Shown in pieces: positions 7,022 to 15,746 of a DNA stretch of 22,071 bases. The DNA comes from a virus, in IMG/VR virus record IMGVR_UViG_3300025133_000660, positions 1-22,071 of that record; one strand, written 5' to 3'. Every line of letters starts with the position of its first letter. Positions within the stretch are counted from its first letter, which is position 1. The notes below the pieces were generated by a model. That model did not search any database. It saw only the letters and a list, made by a program, of their open reading frames with translations, and was not told the DNA's origin. Both the position numbers and the translations under genes were made by a program.

Positions 7022-9241
7022 TTATTTTATTGTAGCCTGTGTTTCAATCACAGCCACTTTGTTTTGTGTATTACTTATATCGGTTTCCGTTACATATACT
7101 TGTTGTGGTTCTTGTGGAACTAAAGTAGATGTATTTGTTACGGGTGCTATTTTAGGTGCTCCCGTTCCTCCACCTCCTGAAATATTAGGTGCTGAGGCTG
7201 ATCCACCTCCAGAAAATTGTTGTTGACTTATTTTCGCTATCTGAGCCGTTGTTACTGCCGCTAAAATTCCTAATTGACCTACCTTGTAAACCGTTCCAAA
7301 TGGATCAGGTATAGTAGATGCATTCGCTAATATATTAACAACCCCCTGACTTGCTGAAATCAAAGCTTGTGCAATCTGTAACTTTTTATTCCTTTCAAAT
7401 GCTTTCTTTTGTTGTGCTTCTGTCTGACCTTGAAAAGCATCATTTAATTGCATTAAAGCATCTATTCCACCCAGAGCTAAATTAAAAGATTCATCTTGTA
7501 CTTGTTTTTCAAACTCAAGCTTTTTCTCTGCTGCTTCTTTATCTGCTTCTAATTTTTTCTCTCTCGCTTCTTTCTCATTCTCGATTTTTTCATCTTGTAA
7601 CTCTGCCAATCTCTCTGCTTCTGCCTGTTCCCTTTCAAACTCTGCATCTATAAACTCCTGAGAAATATCTGCAATCCTTTGTTGATACTCAAATTCTAAT
7701 AATTCCTTTTCAGCATCCGTTAATTTTTTATTCTCTAATTCCTTTTCATGCTTGAATCTTTCAATATTAATTAATGCTTCTGCTTTCTTTTTTTCATCAA
7801 GTATATCTTCTGCATCTGCTTCCTTTCTTGCAACCTCCAGATCAAACAATGCCTGTTTATCTCTTTCTAATTTTTCCTCTCTCTCTTGCTTTTTTTTCTC
7901 GCTTCTTTTATTGCTTTTTTCTCCTCTTTCCTTTTCAATTTTATTTTCAAATACTAATAAATTAGTTTGTGCATCTTTAATATTTTGTGTTGATTTTTTA
8001 AGCTCTAAATCTAATTTATTAAATGTATCTTCTTGTGATTTTAAAAGCGCATCCATCCTTTCTTTAGACAAGCCCATTAGTCTGAAATTAGCGTTTATTT
8101 CATCATAAAGAATACTTAATTCTAATTGTTTTAATCTTATGCGTTCCCTTGTAAGTTCATCTTGTTCTTTTGCACTTTCGACTAATACTTTTAATTTTTG
8201 CCGTTCAAGTTCAATAGTTTCTTTTCCTAATGATTTTTGTATTTTAATTTCATTGTCTAAACCTTTAATTTTTAAATCAGATATTTCCTTTTCACGCTTT
8301 GCAAGTTTTTCAAGTTCTTTAATTTGGTTTGCTATTGATTCTAATTTTGCTTTAGTTCTTTTTGCTTCTGCTTCGGCACGTTCACGCTTCGCTTTTTCCT
8401 CCTCACTTTCTAAAATTCCTAATTCTTGAAGTCCCCATTTTATCGCATCAATAACCCACATTAAAGGTGCTAAAGCAAAGTCAATAACCTTTTTAACACC
8501 CTTACCAAAAGCACCCATTCCACTTGTGATGTTTTTAACCCATGTAACAAGTTTTCCGAAGTTCATCACTAAAGCCACAACGCCAATAATAATAGCTCCG
8601 ATTCCTGTTGCCATTAAAGCAATCCTAAACAATTTCAATGCTCCAGAAGTAGCCCCAACAGCAGTAGTCCATAACCATTGACCAGCCGTAACGATCTTTT
8701 GACCAATAGCAGTTTCTTTTAAATTTTGATTCCAGATTTTCATTGCTCCGGAAACGCTTTTAGCAACACCCTCAAATGTTAATGCCACTCCAATCGCTTT
8801 TTCTAATTGTTCTGTGTCTTCCTCAGATGCTCCTGTTAATAACATAAAACCGGCAGCTGCTTCCCCTAATGATGCACCAAATCCGAGTACGGTTTCAGTA
8901 GATTCAACAAACTCATTGCTCATTGCCTTCATGTCACGCTTCATGTTGCTGAGTTGTTTTTTCTTTAATCTGAAATTCTCTAAAGCATGATTGTTATCCT
9001 TAATTGATGCTTTCAGGTGATCCATTTGATCGCCAATTTGTTTTCTTGCCTGTAAAGCAGTTTTTGGGATTTTCTTAAATCTTCTTTCAAGTTCAATTAA
9101 TTCTAATTTAAACTCTTGGTTGATTTCTGTCAAATCGGTCATTTCTTTATTAATACCGGAAATGTCTTTCTCTATTTTTCCAAGGGTTTGACCGCTTCTG
9201 CCGGCATCAACATCTATTTGTAACGCAACTCTTTCTGCCAT
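7022..9241 (-). CDS. tape measure protein
   Basis: 739 residues, among the longest in the window. Residues about 20-110 are a helical coiled coil; a hydrophobic region follows, with GFGASLGEAAAGFMLLTG near 120 and a strong membrane-type segment at about 204-227 (MATGIGAIIIGVVALVM). A long charged coiled coil of Glu/Lys/Ala runs from about 278 to 600. Near 610-670 there is a second hydrophobic helix set, and the tail end is a Gly/Ser/Ala-rich linker (FSGGGSASAPNISGGGG). This architecture is typical of siphophage tape measure proteins, which set tail length and help DNA cross the membrane. At 739 residues it predicts a tail of roughly 100 nm by the usual rule of about 0.15 nm per residue (estimate). 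No tail sheath gene is visible, so a non-contractile tail is likely. Confidence 0.85.
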   Translation of the reverse strand: MAERVALQIDVDAGRSGQTLGKIEKDISGINKEMTDLTEINQEFKLELIELERRFKKIPKTALQARKQIGDQMDHLKASIKDNNHALENFRLKKKQLSNMKRDMKAMSNEFVESTETVLGFGASLGEAAAGFMLLTGASEEDTEQLEKAIGVALTFEGVAKSVSGAMKIWNQNLKETAIGQKIVTAGQWLWTTAVGATSGALKLFRIALMATGIGAIIIGVVALVMNFGKLVTWVKNITSGMGAFGKGVKKVIDFALAPLMWVIDAIKWGLQELGILESEEEKAKRERAEAEAKRTKAKLESIANQIKELEKLAKREKEISDLKIKGLDNEIKIQKSLGKETIELERQKLKVLVESAKEQDELTRERIRLKQLELSILYDEINANFRLMGLSKERMDALLKSQEDTFNKLDLELKKSTQNIKDAQTNLLVFENKIEKERGEKSNKRSEKKKQEREEKLERDKQALFDLEVARKEADAEDILDEKKKAEALINIERFKHEKELENKKLTDAEKELLEFEYQQRIADISQEFIDAEFEREQAEAERLAELQDEKIENEKEAREKKLEADKEAAEKKLEFEKQVQDESFNLALGGIDALMQLNDAFQGQTEAQQKKAFERNKKLQIAQALISASQGVVNILANASTIPDPFGTVYKVGQLGILAAVTTAQIAKISQQQFSGGGSASAPNISGGGGTGAPKIAPVTNTSTLVPQEPQQVYVTETDISNTQNKVAVIETQATIK

Positions 9242-9253
9242 GATCTACTTTTT

Positions 9254-9589
9254 TTAATCTCTTATATTTTTGCACCTACTATGTTTATAATCTTTACAAA
9301 CTTTAGGTCTATTATTATATATACTGCATTCCATTTTACTATCCAATAATATACAATTACCATTATCATCTTTTATAACTTTTGCAAATATATCTTTGTG
9401 CATTTCATCTAATTCTTTACGCTTATTTTTATACTTTACATTTTGCTTTAAAAATATATCCGTATAAGTTATCATTTTATCTTTAATACCTACTTCAATT
9501 AATCTATTGTATTCCTTAATATCTACTTCTATTTTTAATCTGCAACAAGCTGAACTAATACACTTTAAGCAATCTACCATTAATCCCAT
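9254..9589 (-). CDS. YkgJ-like cysteine-cluster (metal-binding) protein
   Basis: 111 residues with eight cysteines in the YkgJ / CxxCxxCC pattern: C7, C10, C15, C16 at the N-terminus (DCLKCISSACC), then C79, C88, C98 and C106 in CILLDSKMECSIYNNRPKVC and the following SRC. The SIYxxRPxxC signature is diagnostic of that putative zinc/iron-chelating family. Between the two halves lies a helical insert rich in Lys (about 45-70). Its start overlaps the fibre-like gene by 10 nt and it ends 12 nt before the tape measure, so it is firmly within the tail operon. What a metal-cluster protein does there is not known to me; a virion or tail-assembly role, or protection of the host, are both possible. Confidence 0.8.
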   Translation of the reverse strand: MGLMVDCLKCISSACCRLKIEVDIKEYNRLIEVGIKDKMITYTDIFLKQNVKYKNKRKELDEMHKDIFAKVIKDDNGNCILLDSKMECSIYNNRPKVCKDYKHSRCKNIRD

Positions 9590-10098
9590 TTTTGTATTAA
9601 CATTCTACCATGATGTATCGTAGTAATATCTTCATTATCATTATTAACATAGATAGCTATAACATCATTAGTTACAAGACTATCCATAGCATAAGTTAAT
9701 TGAATACTTTGATTTTCATTTTTCTTTGCAAAATCCATAGTTTCAGAATAATCTTCTTTTACTCCGTTTTTAAATATCATTAATCCCATAGGCTTCATAT
9801 CTGAATTGTCTATGTCTACTGAAATCATAGCATATATAACATAATCACCATTTGCTGGTATAGTGTATGTTAAGCTTGGTACTGCTACATCTGAATTACT
9901 GCCATTAATAGAACCGCTTGTTATTAATACTTCTGCCTTTGTGTATGTTAACCCACCCGTATAAGTTATATCCGTTCCTGAGCTGTCGCGAGTTGTTAAA
10001 GCATTTGAGTTATTGCTATCCAAAAAGATATAAAACTCATTACTTGCTGGATTGCCTAACGTACTGCCATTCTCTGTTGTTATTATTAATTTTCCCAT
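9580..10098 (-). CDS. C1q/TNF-like tail fibre head protein
   Basis: 172 residues. The N-terminal third (MGKLIITTENGSTLG, NEFYIFLDSNNSNAL, TRDSSGTDITYTGG) is like the attachment segments found in short phage fibres. The rest resembles a C1q/TNF-type jelly roll: PSLTYTIPANGDYVIYAMIS, LMIFKNGVKEDYSETM, SIQLTYAMDSLVTNDVIAIYV, and a final GRMLIQKWD strand. Such heads form trimers and often bind receptors or cap a fibre. The ATG is shared with the stop of the preceding 49-residue gene (TAATG), and its own stop overlaps the next gene. Host receptor binding is inference. Confidence 0.65.
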   Translation of the reverse strand: MGKLIITTENGSTLGNPASNEFYIFLDSNNSNALTTRDSSGTDITYTGGLTYTKAEVLITSGSINGSNSDVAVPSLTYTIPANGDYVIYAMISVDIDNSDMKPMGLMIFKNGVKEDYSETMDFAKKNENQSIQLTYAMDSLVTNDVIAIYVNNDNEDITTIHHGRMLIQKWD

Positions 10099-10247
10099 TA
10101 TTTTAATATTAAAGTTCCTTTTATTATTATATCTCCTTTTATATTTAGACCACCGTAATTAGTCATTTGTTTATTATCAATTATCATTAAAATAGTATTT
10201 ACTGATATACTTTCAACACCACTATATATGTCTGGAAAATAAGTCAT
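10098..10247 (-). CDS. short tail-fibre-associated protein (49 aa)
   Basis: A 49-residue gene, MTYFPDIYSGVESISVNT at the start and ending NIKGDIIIKGTLILK. Its ATG overlaps the stop of the large tail protein (ATGA at 10247-10244) and its own TAA overlaps the ATG of the fibre-head gene (TAATG at 10100-10096). This double coupling, plus clean coding sequence, makes it a real gene despite its size. The C-terminal GGLNIKGDIIIKGTLILK has the alternating pattern of a beta-solenoid rung, so it may pack on the fibre or be a fibre cap; no function is known to me. Confidence 0.75.
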   Translation of the reverse strand: MTYFPDIYSGVESISVNTILMIIDNKQMTNYGGLNIKGDIIIKGTLILK

Positions 10248-13200
10248 ATTATTATATAATTTGTACCGTCATACTGTACGGTGTATGAATGATTCAGTCC
10301 TGTAATATTTAAAGTTGCAGCACCGTCTATTGTTTCACTACCAGCAGTTCTTAATTGTAAAGTATTAGCTGCTACAGTCTTTTTAAAATTCCATATTTTG
10401 CCAATGGTTGGCGAGGATGGTAGTGTTACTAATATCGAACCACCTGAAGTATCTGCTTCATAAGTAACTATACTTTCATCCGCTGCCGTTGATGATGTTA
10501 TTATAACAATACTACCAGCACCCCGTATCTCACCATTAATATAAGTAACTCCAGAATTTACAACTTGAATATCATTTGTGTTAATTAATGATACATCACT
10601 TGCACCTTCTATTGAGTTTCCATTACCTTGAATTAATACGTTATCTGAGTTAGCAAATACAAAATTATTATCACCGTTAATATCAACATTTCTGCATGAT
10701 GGATCAATATAATTGTTTTGTCCTTTAACTTCTATATTCCTATCACTTACAAAATTGCTATCAATTAAACGCTGTTCACCTCTTTTTAATAATGGTACAA
10801 ATTCACTTCCCATTTTTTCATCGCTTCCGCCTGTTGCCGTTGTTGTGCTTGGTGTAAATGGATCAGCATCTTTAATTTTTAGAAACTCGCACTTTGTTAC
10901 AGGGTTATCCGGATTATAGTTTTCTATTTTGTTTAGTCTAAAATACGCACCATCAAAAAAGTAATAATTTTTAAAAGATAAATTTCTAATATCTGAAGGT
11001 CGTAAATAAAACCAACCTTTAACAATCTTTGAATTTACGTCTGTAATTTCTTCTATAAATGTTTTATAATAAGTATTATATAAATTATTATCACTCCAGA
11101 TAATATCATAGAAAGTATCATCGTAATAAATTTCTTTTGTCAATCCAAAATTAATATCTACTGTAGGTGTAAAAGGATCAGAGTAATGACCAGCATAAGG
11201 ATATTGACTTTCTATAGTATTGGCAACTAAGCTGCTTCTATGTTCCCAATTATACAAACAGTTTTTTAAACCAGCATAATACAAGATTCTAATATTACTT
11301 TCAGTTCTTATATTACCATTATTTGTATCATATTTTTTAATCGCTGGTATAACCCTATCATGATAATTTTGACCAACTGAAGGTGTAGGTGAAAAGATAA
11401 TTTCTGTTTTATATTCTTTATTTAAAAAGTCATTATCTATTTCATGTTTTCTTTGCCCGTAAATTTCACCCCAAGTATCATTATATAATTCGTTATAATA
11501 GTCTTTATCTTGCTTGTAGGTAAATAAATATTCTTTACTATCTAAAGCACCCATCGGCAAAAACTCAAGCTGTTTACTTACATCTAATTTCTGTGACCAA
11601 TCTTTAATAGTATTGTTATAAAAGTCATCTCTTGGCTCTATAAATAAATGCTTTTCGTTTGACTTATCAGGCTCTATATATAAATTAAACATCTTTACAA
11701 GTGACATAAAAAAGTCTTTTTGCTTAACCTTTTTAGGAATAGCACCAAACATATCTATTGTATTTCCTTCAGCATAAGATTTATTTACAACTCTATTTCT
11801 AAAAACACCGCCTGAAATATTCAAACTTATATTTCCTTCAAAGCCTTCATTTGCATTTGAATAAACTGCTAAATCCCATTTAAACTTTAATTGTGTTGCA
11901 AATGATATAAAAGAACCATTATAATAAAAAGCATTTAATTCATTTTGAATAGTATATGTATTAGCAACAAGTTCAATTTTTATTTTGTCCGTATCTTCAA
12001 CATATAAATTTGATACTTGAACAATGTATCTATTTGGCTGCGATGATGTTGTTCGTGGATCTGTTGTTGAATAATCACATCTACCATAAGGTGTTGTTGC
12101 TCCTGTAGTCCATAAACCAAAATTATCAGTAGTTTCTATATAATCATTATCTGAATACGAAGCCCCTGAAGTAGTTACAGATGGCGTTCCATTTGGAATT
12201 GTATCTGTATAAGTTATGTTAAATTTTTCTACTCCTACTACTCCAGAATTAAGAATGCCACCAATCGCTGTACCTCCAGAATCTGTATGTCTAATAAGTA
12301 TATTACCTATAATAGCACAAACACAATCAACATCAACAGAAGGTGGTAATCCTGTGCCATATTCTAACGGTTCGAAAGTTCCCGTAAGATCAACTTCAAA
12401 ATAAAAATCATACGTTCCTGTTTCATTACAAGTATATATACCTGTTGCTGGATCAAATACTAAATTAGGATCAGTTTCAACTGACATCGTTACGTCTGAA
12501 AAATCTGAAGATTGTAAAACATTACTTGTTGATGCAGGGTTAATTACTTTAGTTGTAGAACTTGCAGGTGAAACATATTCAATCGTATTAGATGTAAATA
12601 ACCTTTGCTCGATTGCAGTTTTAGATAAATTAAACTCTTTTGAATTAAAAGGTATTATAAGCTTTTCGAATGGATCATCATCAAAGAAATTAGAAGTATA
12701 TGTAAAACCAGCAGCGGCAAACATTCTATCAATATATTCTTTTGTATATACTGCTGGAAATAATTGATTAACATGAAATTGAATGCCAGAAAAATTACTG
12801 CTAAAACCGTAATCAATCATCGGATATACATAACCCGTAGTTGCTGACCATGAAGCTTGTTGTATTGCTAAAGTATAATCATGATCTAAATTACCCCACA
12901 ACATTGTAGTATCATCAATTTCTTTATCATCTAAAGCTTTAATAAAATTAGCAGTACTCCCTATTATAGTACATTTATATATTACATCGTCATTATCTAA
13001 AATATCAACTTGCTTTAATTGTAGATAGCCATCCAGGTTAATTTCACCATCAACTAAATAAAGTACATCAGTTTTTAAATTAGGATTGAAAGTTTGTAGG
13101 TCAATATTGACTTCAAAGATGTTTTCGAATACTTGATTCAATTTCTTTGATCCGGGTAGGGTTATCGTTTTAGAATAATCGCTTTTACGTTGATCTGGCT

Positions 13201-13540
13201 TCGCTATGTCGGCAATATTAAAAGTTATATTAGGTCTTAAACTTTTAAGTAATTCAACTCGTTCTGTAATCTTTTTATATATCTTATATCCAATCGGTGA
13301 GCTACCCGTTGGAAATATATCCACACTTAGTGTTAATTGTGTATCACTATCAACGCTAACAACTTTAGCAGATAGATTAGTATTAGTATTAAATACAAGA
13401 TCATTCTCACTTATTGGTGTTGTTCCTGTAATAAATAAAGCACCACTATCTATAAGCTTATCCGTTGTATCGCTTGTAGTAGTTCCTGTTATATATATCT
13501 GTTTTGATATATAGCTAATATATAGTTCCTCTTTAATCAA
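10244..13540 (-). CDS. large tail tip / baseplate protein with C-terminal beta-solenoid
   Basis: 1098 residues, the longest gene here. Residues about 35-85 (DKLIDSGALFITGTTPISEND) resemble a beta tail domain, and residues about 95-300 (LLKSLRPNITFNIADIAKPDQRKSDYSKTITLPGSKKLN) carry a segment common in large Bacteroidota tail proteins, followed by long beta-rich tracts. A Cys-containing stretch (SVDVDCVCAIIGNILIR) lies near 400. At about 935-997 there are four tandem rungs of 15-16 residues (NIEVKGQNNY, NVDINGDNNF, NVLIQGNGNS, VSLINTNDIQ), a short beta-solenoid. Residues about 1016-1098 form a tail-spike-type end domain (GGSILVTLPSSPTIGK, LQLRTAGSETIDGAATLN, SYTVQYDGTNYIII). It is probably a tail-tip or receptor-contact protein. 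Confidence 0.75.
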   Translation of the reverse strand: MIKEELYISYISKQIYITGTTTSDTTDKLIDSGALFITGTTPISENDLVFNTNTNLSAKVVSVDSDTQLTLSVDIFPTGSSPIGYKIYKKITERVELLKSLRPNITFNIADIAKPDQRKSDYSKTITLPGSKKLNQVFENIFEVNIDLQTFNPNLKTDVLYLVDGEINLDGYLQLKQVDILDNDDVIYKCTIIGSTANFIKALDDKEIDDTTMLWGNLDHDYTLAIQQASWSATTGYVYPMIDYGFSSNFSGIQFHVNQLFPAVYTKEYIDRMFAAAGFTYTSNFFDDDPFEKLIIPFNSKEFNLSKTAIEQRLFTSNTIEYVSPASSTTKVINPASTSNVLQSSDFSDVTMSVETDPNLVFDPATGIYTCNETGTYDFYFEVDLTGTFEPLEYGTGLPPSVDVDCVCAIIGNILIRHTDSGGTAIGGILNSGVVGVEKFNITYTDTIPNGTPSVTTSGASYSDNDYIETTDNFGLWTTGATTPYGRCDYSTTDPRTTSSQPNRYIVQVSNLYVEDTDKIKIELVANTYTIQNELNAFYYNGSFISFATQLKFKWDLAVYSNANEGFEGNISLNISGGVFRNRVVNKSYAEGNTIDMFGAIPKKVKQKDFFMSLVKMFNLYIEPDKSNEKHLFIEPRDDFYNNTIKDWSQKLDVSKQLEFLPMGALDSKEYLFTYKQDKDYYNELYNDTWGEIYGQRKHEIDNDFLNKEYKTEIIFSPTPSVGQNYHDRVIPAIKKYDTNNGNIRTESNIRILYYAGLKNCLYNWEHRSSLVANTIESQYPYAGHYSDPFTPTVDINFGLTKEIYYDDTFYDIIWSDNNLYNTYYKTFIEEITDVNSKIVKGWFYLRPSDIRNLSFKNYYFFDGAYFRLNKIENYNPDNPVTKCEFLKIKDADPFTPSTTTATGGSDEKMGSEFVPLLKRGEQRLIDSNFVSDRNIEVKGQNNYIDPSCRNVDINGDNNFVFANSDNVLIQGNGNSIEGASDVSLINTNDIQVVNSGVTYINGEIRGAGSIVIITSSTAADESIVTYEADTSGGSILVTLPSSPTIGKIWNFKKTVAANTLQLRTAGSETIDGAATLNITGLNHSYTVQYDGTNYIII

Positions 13541-14811
13541 AATCTTTGTCTATAATTATCAACACTAAACTCTAAGTTAATCTCTAAATTAAATACTGTA
13601 TCGACAACCGTAACTTTCTGTTCCCAATCACCTTTAATATTCTGTACTGCTATTCTCTGCCCATTTTCGTATAAATAAATCTCCGGACTTTCTATTAATT
13701 CTACTAACCAATTAAAAGTGTCAGCATCTACCCAATCACTTGTTAATTTCATTTTTGGTGTTCCCTTAGTATAATATTGAGTTTTTTCTTTATCACTTTG
13801 AGCATAAGTAATAACTCCGCTTGTCATATTATCTGGGTTCTGCTTATAAAATTTCCTTTCAACCTTTTCACTAATTCTGCTAACCTTCGTAAAATTGAAA
13901 CAATCGAAGCCACCCAATGCATTTAAAAATTCTAATCTTCTAACTTCGTACCTACATTCTGAATCTACGTTAAAGTAAATTTCCTCACTTACTACGCTTG
14001 GGGGATCTAATAAAAATATTTTATATGACGTTACGCTATTTGTAATTACTGGCTGAGTACCAACTGAAAATTCTGAATTATCAATATTATTTATTGAGTT
14101 AGGAGCTGAAGGAATTTTAAGCATCTTTACATCCGTTAATGGAGTTACTTTATTATCAATATCAAAAGTAGCAATAACACTTCCCGAGCTATCGTATGTA
14201 ATACATTGAAATTTATCAACAGGATTAGAGCCATGATCGTATAAAAAGTATATCCAGCCTTCATCAGTTAATTCTACACTTTGATTGTCTGACTTATTTG
14301 CTCCTGAACCTTTAGGTGCATTTGTTAGCCATTTCCTGTCTGTCGTATTTACTGTAAAGTTTTCAAAATAATCCGTTGCCTGATAATCTACAAAGTTTAA
14401 ATCACCACCTCTATAATTAGGTAAACATCCATTATATGTAATTACTGTTTTTGTTTGTTGATCTGCATATTGTGTTAATACCCCAGCAACATCGTATTCC
14501 TCTCCTATTTTAACTGTAAATTCTTTATAGCTATTAGGATTATCTGTAAAAGCATCAGCAGTAGTAGTAGTGTTAATAGTACCCAAATCTTTAGTAAGAT
14601 AACTTTCACATATTCCATGTATATCGCTTCTGCCATATCCATCAGGATCGGCTGGTACTTTTAAACGTGCTATTTGTGAAACACCATCATAAATATCAAA
14701 TAAGTATTTAAACCTATTGTTTGCTGTTGCATTACTTGTTGCAACGTATTCAATAGGATTGTAAACCGTTCTATAATCTTGAGGTTCGTATGTTACTCCT
14801 GTAATTGCCAT
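13537..14811 (-). CDS. distal tail / baseplate-like protein
   Basis: 424 residues. The start (VYNPIEYVATSN, FKYLFDIYDG, ARLKVPADPDGYGRSDIHGICESYL) is a pattern I associate with conserved tail-tip proteins of Bacteroidota siphophages. The rest is beta-rich, with a conserved-looking C-terminal half (YEVRRLEFLNALGGFDCFNF at about 310, then RKFYKQNPDNMTSGV, and a final VDNYRQRF). It overlaps the large tail protein by 4 nt (ATGA), which implies co-translation and probably a physical complex. A role like the Dit protein, linking tube and tip, is inference from order. No enzymatic motif is seen. Confidence 0.65.
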   Translation of the reverse strand: MAITGVTYEPQDYRTVYNPIEYVATSNATANNRFKYLFDIYDGVSQIARLKVPADPDGYGRSDIHGICESYLTKDLGTINTTTTADAFTDNPNSYKEFTVKIGEEYDVAGVLTQYADQQTKTVITYNGCLPNYRGGDLNFVDYQATDYFENFTVNTTDRKWLTNAPKGSGANKSDNQSVELTDEGWIYFLYDHGSNPVDKFQCITYDSSGSVIATFDIDNKVTPLTDVKMLKIPSAPNSINNIDNSEFSVGTQPVITNSVTSYKIFLLDPPSVVSEEIYFNVDSECRYEVRRLEFLNALGGFDCFNFTKVSRISEKVERKFYKQNPDNMTSGVITYAQSDKEKTQYYTKGTPKMKLTSDWVDADTFNWLVELIESPEIYLYENGQRIAVQNIKGDWEQKVTVVDTVFNLEINLEFSVDNYRQRF

Positions 14812-14812
14812 T

Positions 14813-15463
14813 TTATCTTTTTTTAAATAAGTCTTTCATTCCTTTTACTATCGCCTGTCCTCCGGCTTTGTTCAGCTCCATTACAAACCTCCTTTTAATC
14901 TCTCCATTATTAACAGACTCCAGAACCCTGTCAAAATAATATTTAGGTGTTATTCCTGAATGATAAATAATTTCCCTTAATACAAAAGGGTTAAATCTTT
15001 TTAAATAAGCCCACTCAAATAATAAAGGTGGTTTTTTATCCTTGTAAAAATATTTAGATCCTGTTGCTTTTACTACCCATGCTATTTGTTCCGGATTTCC
15101 TTGAGAATCTCTTTTTATTCTTTTATACTTATTCCCATTTTTACTTGTAACTGTTTCATATACATTTTTGAATCCACCAACTCCCTTTACCCCTTGGTTG
15201 ATAAAATCATAATAATCAGCCATATAAAGAGTAGCAGTAAACGTATCTCCAAACAACTCAACCGGCATACTTACTTTATGTCTCAAAGTGCTTTCCTGTA
15301 ATCCTTCGGCATCAATTTCCTGTAATGTTTTGTCAATAATTCTAATAGCAAGGTTATTCATTACATCCCCTAAAGACTTAGGATCTGCAACAATTTCATT
15401 AACATTAACAAAATTATTATCTGCTCCTATATTTAAATTCTGTGCTAAATTATTACCTGCCAT
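14813..15463 (-). CDS. neck / tail completion protein, gp10-like
   Basis: 216 residues. A helical N-terminus (VMNNLAIRIIDKTLQEIDAEG, about 34-53) precedes VELFGDTFTATLYMADYYDFINQGVKGVGG near 69-98, a motif style found in HK97 gp10-like and tail-completion proteins; the basic RIKRDSQGNP loop and a long helix region follow, ending GMKDLFKKR. Its start overlaps the end of the chaperone extension by 11 nt, and its stop lies 1 nt before the next start. In phage gene order this place, after the tail chaperone, suits a tail completion or neck factor. The assignment rests on motif style and position. Confidence 0.55.
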   Translation of the reverse strand: MAGNNLAQNLNIGADNNFVNVNEIVADPKSLGDVMNNLAIRIIDKTLQEIDAEGLQESTLRHKVSMPVELFGDTFTATLYMADYYDFINQGVKGVGGFKNVYETVTSKNGNKYKRIKRDSQGNPEQIAWVVKATGSKYFYKDKKPPLLFEWAYLKRFNPFVLREIIYHSGITPKYYFDRVLESVNNGEIKRRFVMELNKAGGQAIVKGMKDLFKKR

Positions 15464-15746
15464 GTTTTGCCTTTTGCATCATATCTCTATGTTGTTGATC
15501 CTCCATTCTTTGTTTATCCTTATAATAACAACAAACATTTAAAGCCTTTATGACTTCCCATTCTAAAATTTGATCCCACTTGTCAACCCTTGAATTTGTC
15601 AAAGCATCTACAAGCGACCACCATCCCCAACTGTCTGCAAATCCGTCTCCGTTTTCAACTCCTTTTTTACTTCCGTCACTATCTTCTCTGCTTCCTCCGT
15701 CAAAGAAGTTTTTATAGTTTGCATTAAGTCTGGATAACGATTGCAA
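15453..15746 (-). CDS. tail assembly chaperone, -1 frameshift extension (gpGT-like)
   Basis: This frame is open for 97 codons from an ATG at 15746, but its first part lies inside the 15608-16267 gene and is probably not translated alone. The part after 15662 reads GVENGDGFADSWGWWSLVDA, then a helical VDKWDQILEWEVIKALNVC and CYYKDKQRMEDQQHRDMM. This W...L..AL....D.I.......AL....Y.KDK pattern is that of the C-terminal extension of tail assembly chaperones. A -1 slip at A AAA AAG (15668-15662) would give a 271-residue fusion: 202 residues of the upstream protein plus 69 from here. Extensions of this type recruit the tape measure for tail assembly. It overlaps the next gene by 11 nt. Confidence 0.7.
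   Translation of the reverse strand: MQSLSRLNANYKNFFDGGSREDSDGSKKGVENGDGFADSWGWWSLVDALTNSRVDKWDQILEWEVIKALNVCCYYKDKQRMEDQQHRDMMQKAKHGR

Noticed and set aside
7752-8429. Plus-strand open frames over the tape measure coiled coil
   Set aside because: They are Ser/Phe-rich shadows of the Glu/Lys coiled coil on the other strand, with no domain pattern, and every supported gene is on the minus strand.
13206-13514. Plus-strand open frame over the start of the large tail protein
   Set aside because: It is opposite a clear tail gene and has no recognisable motif; a mirror of its beta-rich sequence.
15669-15746. Independent start of the 97-codon frame at 15746
   Set aside because: The residues before the slippery site look non-coding in this frame; the -1 frameshift explains the frame better.
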